NCBI GenBank assembly: GCA_030590525.1
Contig: JAUUYI010000181.1
Location: 1 to 5,211 of the forward strand
Length of the DNA stretch: 5,211 bases
Direction of reading: 5' to 3'
From: Sedimenticola sp.
GTDB taxonomy: Bacteria > Pseudomonadota > Gammaproteobacteria > Chromatiales > Chromatiaceae
The number at the start of each line of letters is the position of its first letter. Position 1 is the stretch's first letter. Positions 3,781 through 5,211 of the stretch are shown here, one piece after another. The position numbers and the translations under genes are program-made. A model generated the notes under the pieces. The model had not been told where the DNA came from. It did no database searches and saw nothing but the letters and a program-made list of their open reading frames with translations.

Positions 3781-5211
3781 TCACAGCTCCCGGGTCGCCA
3801 GAAACTCCACCTCCGGCCAGCGCTCCCGGGTCAGATCCAGATTGACCCGGGTCGGAGCCAGATAGACCAGCTGGTCATCACCGTCCAGGGCCAGGTTCTC
3901 ATAGGCCTTGACCCGGAACCGGTCCAGCAGCTTTGGGTCTTCGCACTTTACCCAGCGCGCAGTGACCACGGACACGGGCTCCACGATAGCCTCCACGTTG
4001 TATTCATTCTTCAATCGATGGGCCGCCACATCGAACTGCAGCACCCCCACCGCCCCCAGGATCATGTCGTTGTTCTTCAGCGGACGGAATACCTGGGTCG
4101 CCCCCTCCTCACACAGTTGCAGCACCCCCTTCTGCAGGGCCTTCATGCGCAGAGGATCTTTGAGTACCACCCGACGAAACAGTTCCGGGGCAAAATAGGG
4201 GATGCCCTCGTATTTCAGCGCTTCGCCCTCGGTGAAGGTGTCACCGATCTGGATAGTACCGTGATTGTGCAGGCCGATGATATCGCCCGGCCAGGCCTCC
4301 TCCACGTGGCGGCGCACATCCGCCTGGAAGGTGATGGCGTTGCTGATCTGCACCGTCTTGCCGATGCGGATATGGCGCATCTTCATGCCCTTTTTATAGG
4401 AGCCGGAGCAGACCCGCAGGAAGGCGATACGGTCCCGGTGGGCAGGGTTCATATTGGCCTGTATCTTGAAAACAAAGCCGGTGAACCGCTCCTCCGCCGG
4501 CTGTACCCGCCGTTGCTGAGTCTCCCGGGCAACCGGGGCCGGCGCGTACTGGACGAAGGCGTCGAGCAGCTCTTTCACACCAAAGTTGTTGATGGCGGAG
4601 CCAAAGAAGACCGGCGTCAGCTCCCCCCGGTTGTAGGCGTCCAGATCCAGTTCATGGCTGGCGCCCTGCACCAGCTCGATCTCCTCCCGCAGCTCGTCTG
4701 CCTGGTCCCCGATAAGCTCATCCAGACGCGGGTTTTCCAGTCCCTGAATCATCTCCCCCGTCTGGATCTTGCCACCGTGGGTGGCAGAGAAGAGATGGGT
4801 GACCTCCGAGCGCAGATCGAACACCCCCTGCAGCCGCTTACCCATGCCGATGGGCCAGGTGACCGGGGCACACTTGATATTCAGCACCGATTCGATCTCA
4901 TCCAGGATCTCCATGGGATCCCTCCCCTCCCGGTCCAGTTTGTTGACGAAGGTGAGGATCGGCGTGGTGCGCAGGCGGCACACCTCCATCAGCTTGATGG
5001 TCCGCGCCTCCACGCCCTTGGCCACATCGATCACCATCAGGGCTGAATCCACCGCCGTCAGGGTACGGTAAGTATCCTCAGAAAAGTCTTCGTGGCCGGG
5101 GGTATCCAGCAGGTTGACGATGGCGTCGCCATAGGGAAACTGCATCACCGAGGAGGTGACCGATATACCCCGCTCTTTCTCCAGCTCCATCCAGTCAGAG
5201 GTGGCATGGCG
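3781..5211 (-). CDS. prfC: Peptide chain release factor 3 (RF3), N-terminus beyond window
   Basis: RF3 is the GTPase that removes RF1 or RF2 from the ribosome after peptide release. The frame is open from the window edge, so the gene is partial: 476 residues are visible against about 529 in E. coli, and about 52 N-terminal residues with the P-loop are missing. The first visible residues RHATSDW match the region just before the E. coli segment ending in SDWMEMEKQRGIS. Seen in the fragment are the switch region ERGISVT (13-19), G3 motif DTPGHEDF (36-43), G4 motif NKLD (90-93) and FFGSA for G5. Beyond these lie the RF3-specific domain stretches [31 protein letters not shown] and GAVGVLQFD. The protein ends at the normal place. 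An internal ATG at 5190 should not be taken as the start, as the homology continues upstream of it. It is separated from the BolA-like gene by 296 bp of repeats. Confidence 0.97.
   Translation of the reverse strand, partial: RHATSDWMELEKERGISVTSSVMQFPYGDAIVNLLDTPGHEDFSEDTYRTLTAVDSALMVIDVAKGVEARTIKLMEVCRLRTTPILTFVNKLDREGRDPMEILDEIESVLNIKCAPVTWPIGMGKRLQGVFDLRSEVTHLFSATHGGKIQTGEMIQGLENPRLDELIGDQADELREEIELVQGASHELDLDAYNRGELTPVFFGSAINNFGVKELLDAFVQYAPAPVARETQQRRVQPAEERFTGFVFKIQANMNPAHRDRIAFLRVCSGSYKKGMKMRHIRIGKTVQISNAITFQADVRRHVEEAWPGDIIGLHNHGTIQIGDTFTEGEALKYEGIPYFAPELFRRVVLKDPLRMKALQKGVLQLCEEGATQVFRPLKNNDMILGAVGVLQFDVAAHRLKNEYNVEAIVEPVSVVTARWVKCEDPKLLDRFRVKAYENLALDGDDQLVYLAPTRVNLDLTRERWPEVEFLATREL

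Noticed and set aside
4018..5046. Long 342-codon open frame on the plus strand opposite prfC
   Set aside because: It is wholly antisense to clearly coding RF3 sequence, its product resembles no known family, and the GC-rich codon pattern of prfC explains the lack of stops.

Overview
All genes found lie on the minus strand. The release factor 3, the IbaG-type BolA protein and the intergenic repeat types suggest a gammaproteobacterium, probably an environmental one; no finer placement can be supported from this window. Gene order is given below in transcription direction, from high to low coordinates.

Right part (5211 to 3485): the window opens inside prfC (peptide chain release factor RF3), which lacks only about its first 50 residues and stops at 3781. 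The 296 bp between prfC and the next gene hold no gene. They contain a 13-bp perfect hairpin (3730-3758), an AT-rich stretch, and two head-to-head hairpin repeats (3530-3606) of the REP/BIME type.

Middle (3484 to 2168): a short BolA/IbaG-like gene is followed by a vapBC toxin-antitoxin pair. vapB and vapC overlap by one base (TGATG) and share one promoter, whose -10 lies inside a 9-bp inverted repeat that is probably the autoregulatory operator. A 73-codon conserved-looking hypothetical gene with a strong ribosome binding site comes next.

Left part (1962 to 1): a compact three-gene operon codes for a stand-alone CRP-like cyclic-nucleotide-binding domain protein, an N-acyl amino acid synthase-like acyltransferase (FeeM / PEP-CTERM-exosortase-associated family) and a ThiF/E1-like adenylyltransferase cut by the window edge. 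Gaps are 35 and 27 bp. The set suggests a nucleotide-regulated pathway making or modifying an acylated amino acid, but its product is unknown. This is the best candidate for an undescribed system here.

A second theme is a degenerate, near-palindromic element of about 27 bp with core GGGGTCTGTCC between A/T-rich flanks. I see three clear and two weak copies, all in the gaps between genes. Two clear copies, in opposite orientation and with a perfect 10-bp inverted repeat at the outer edges, bracket vapBC exactly.
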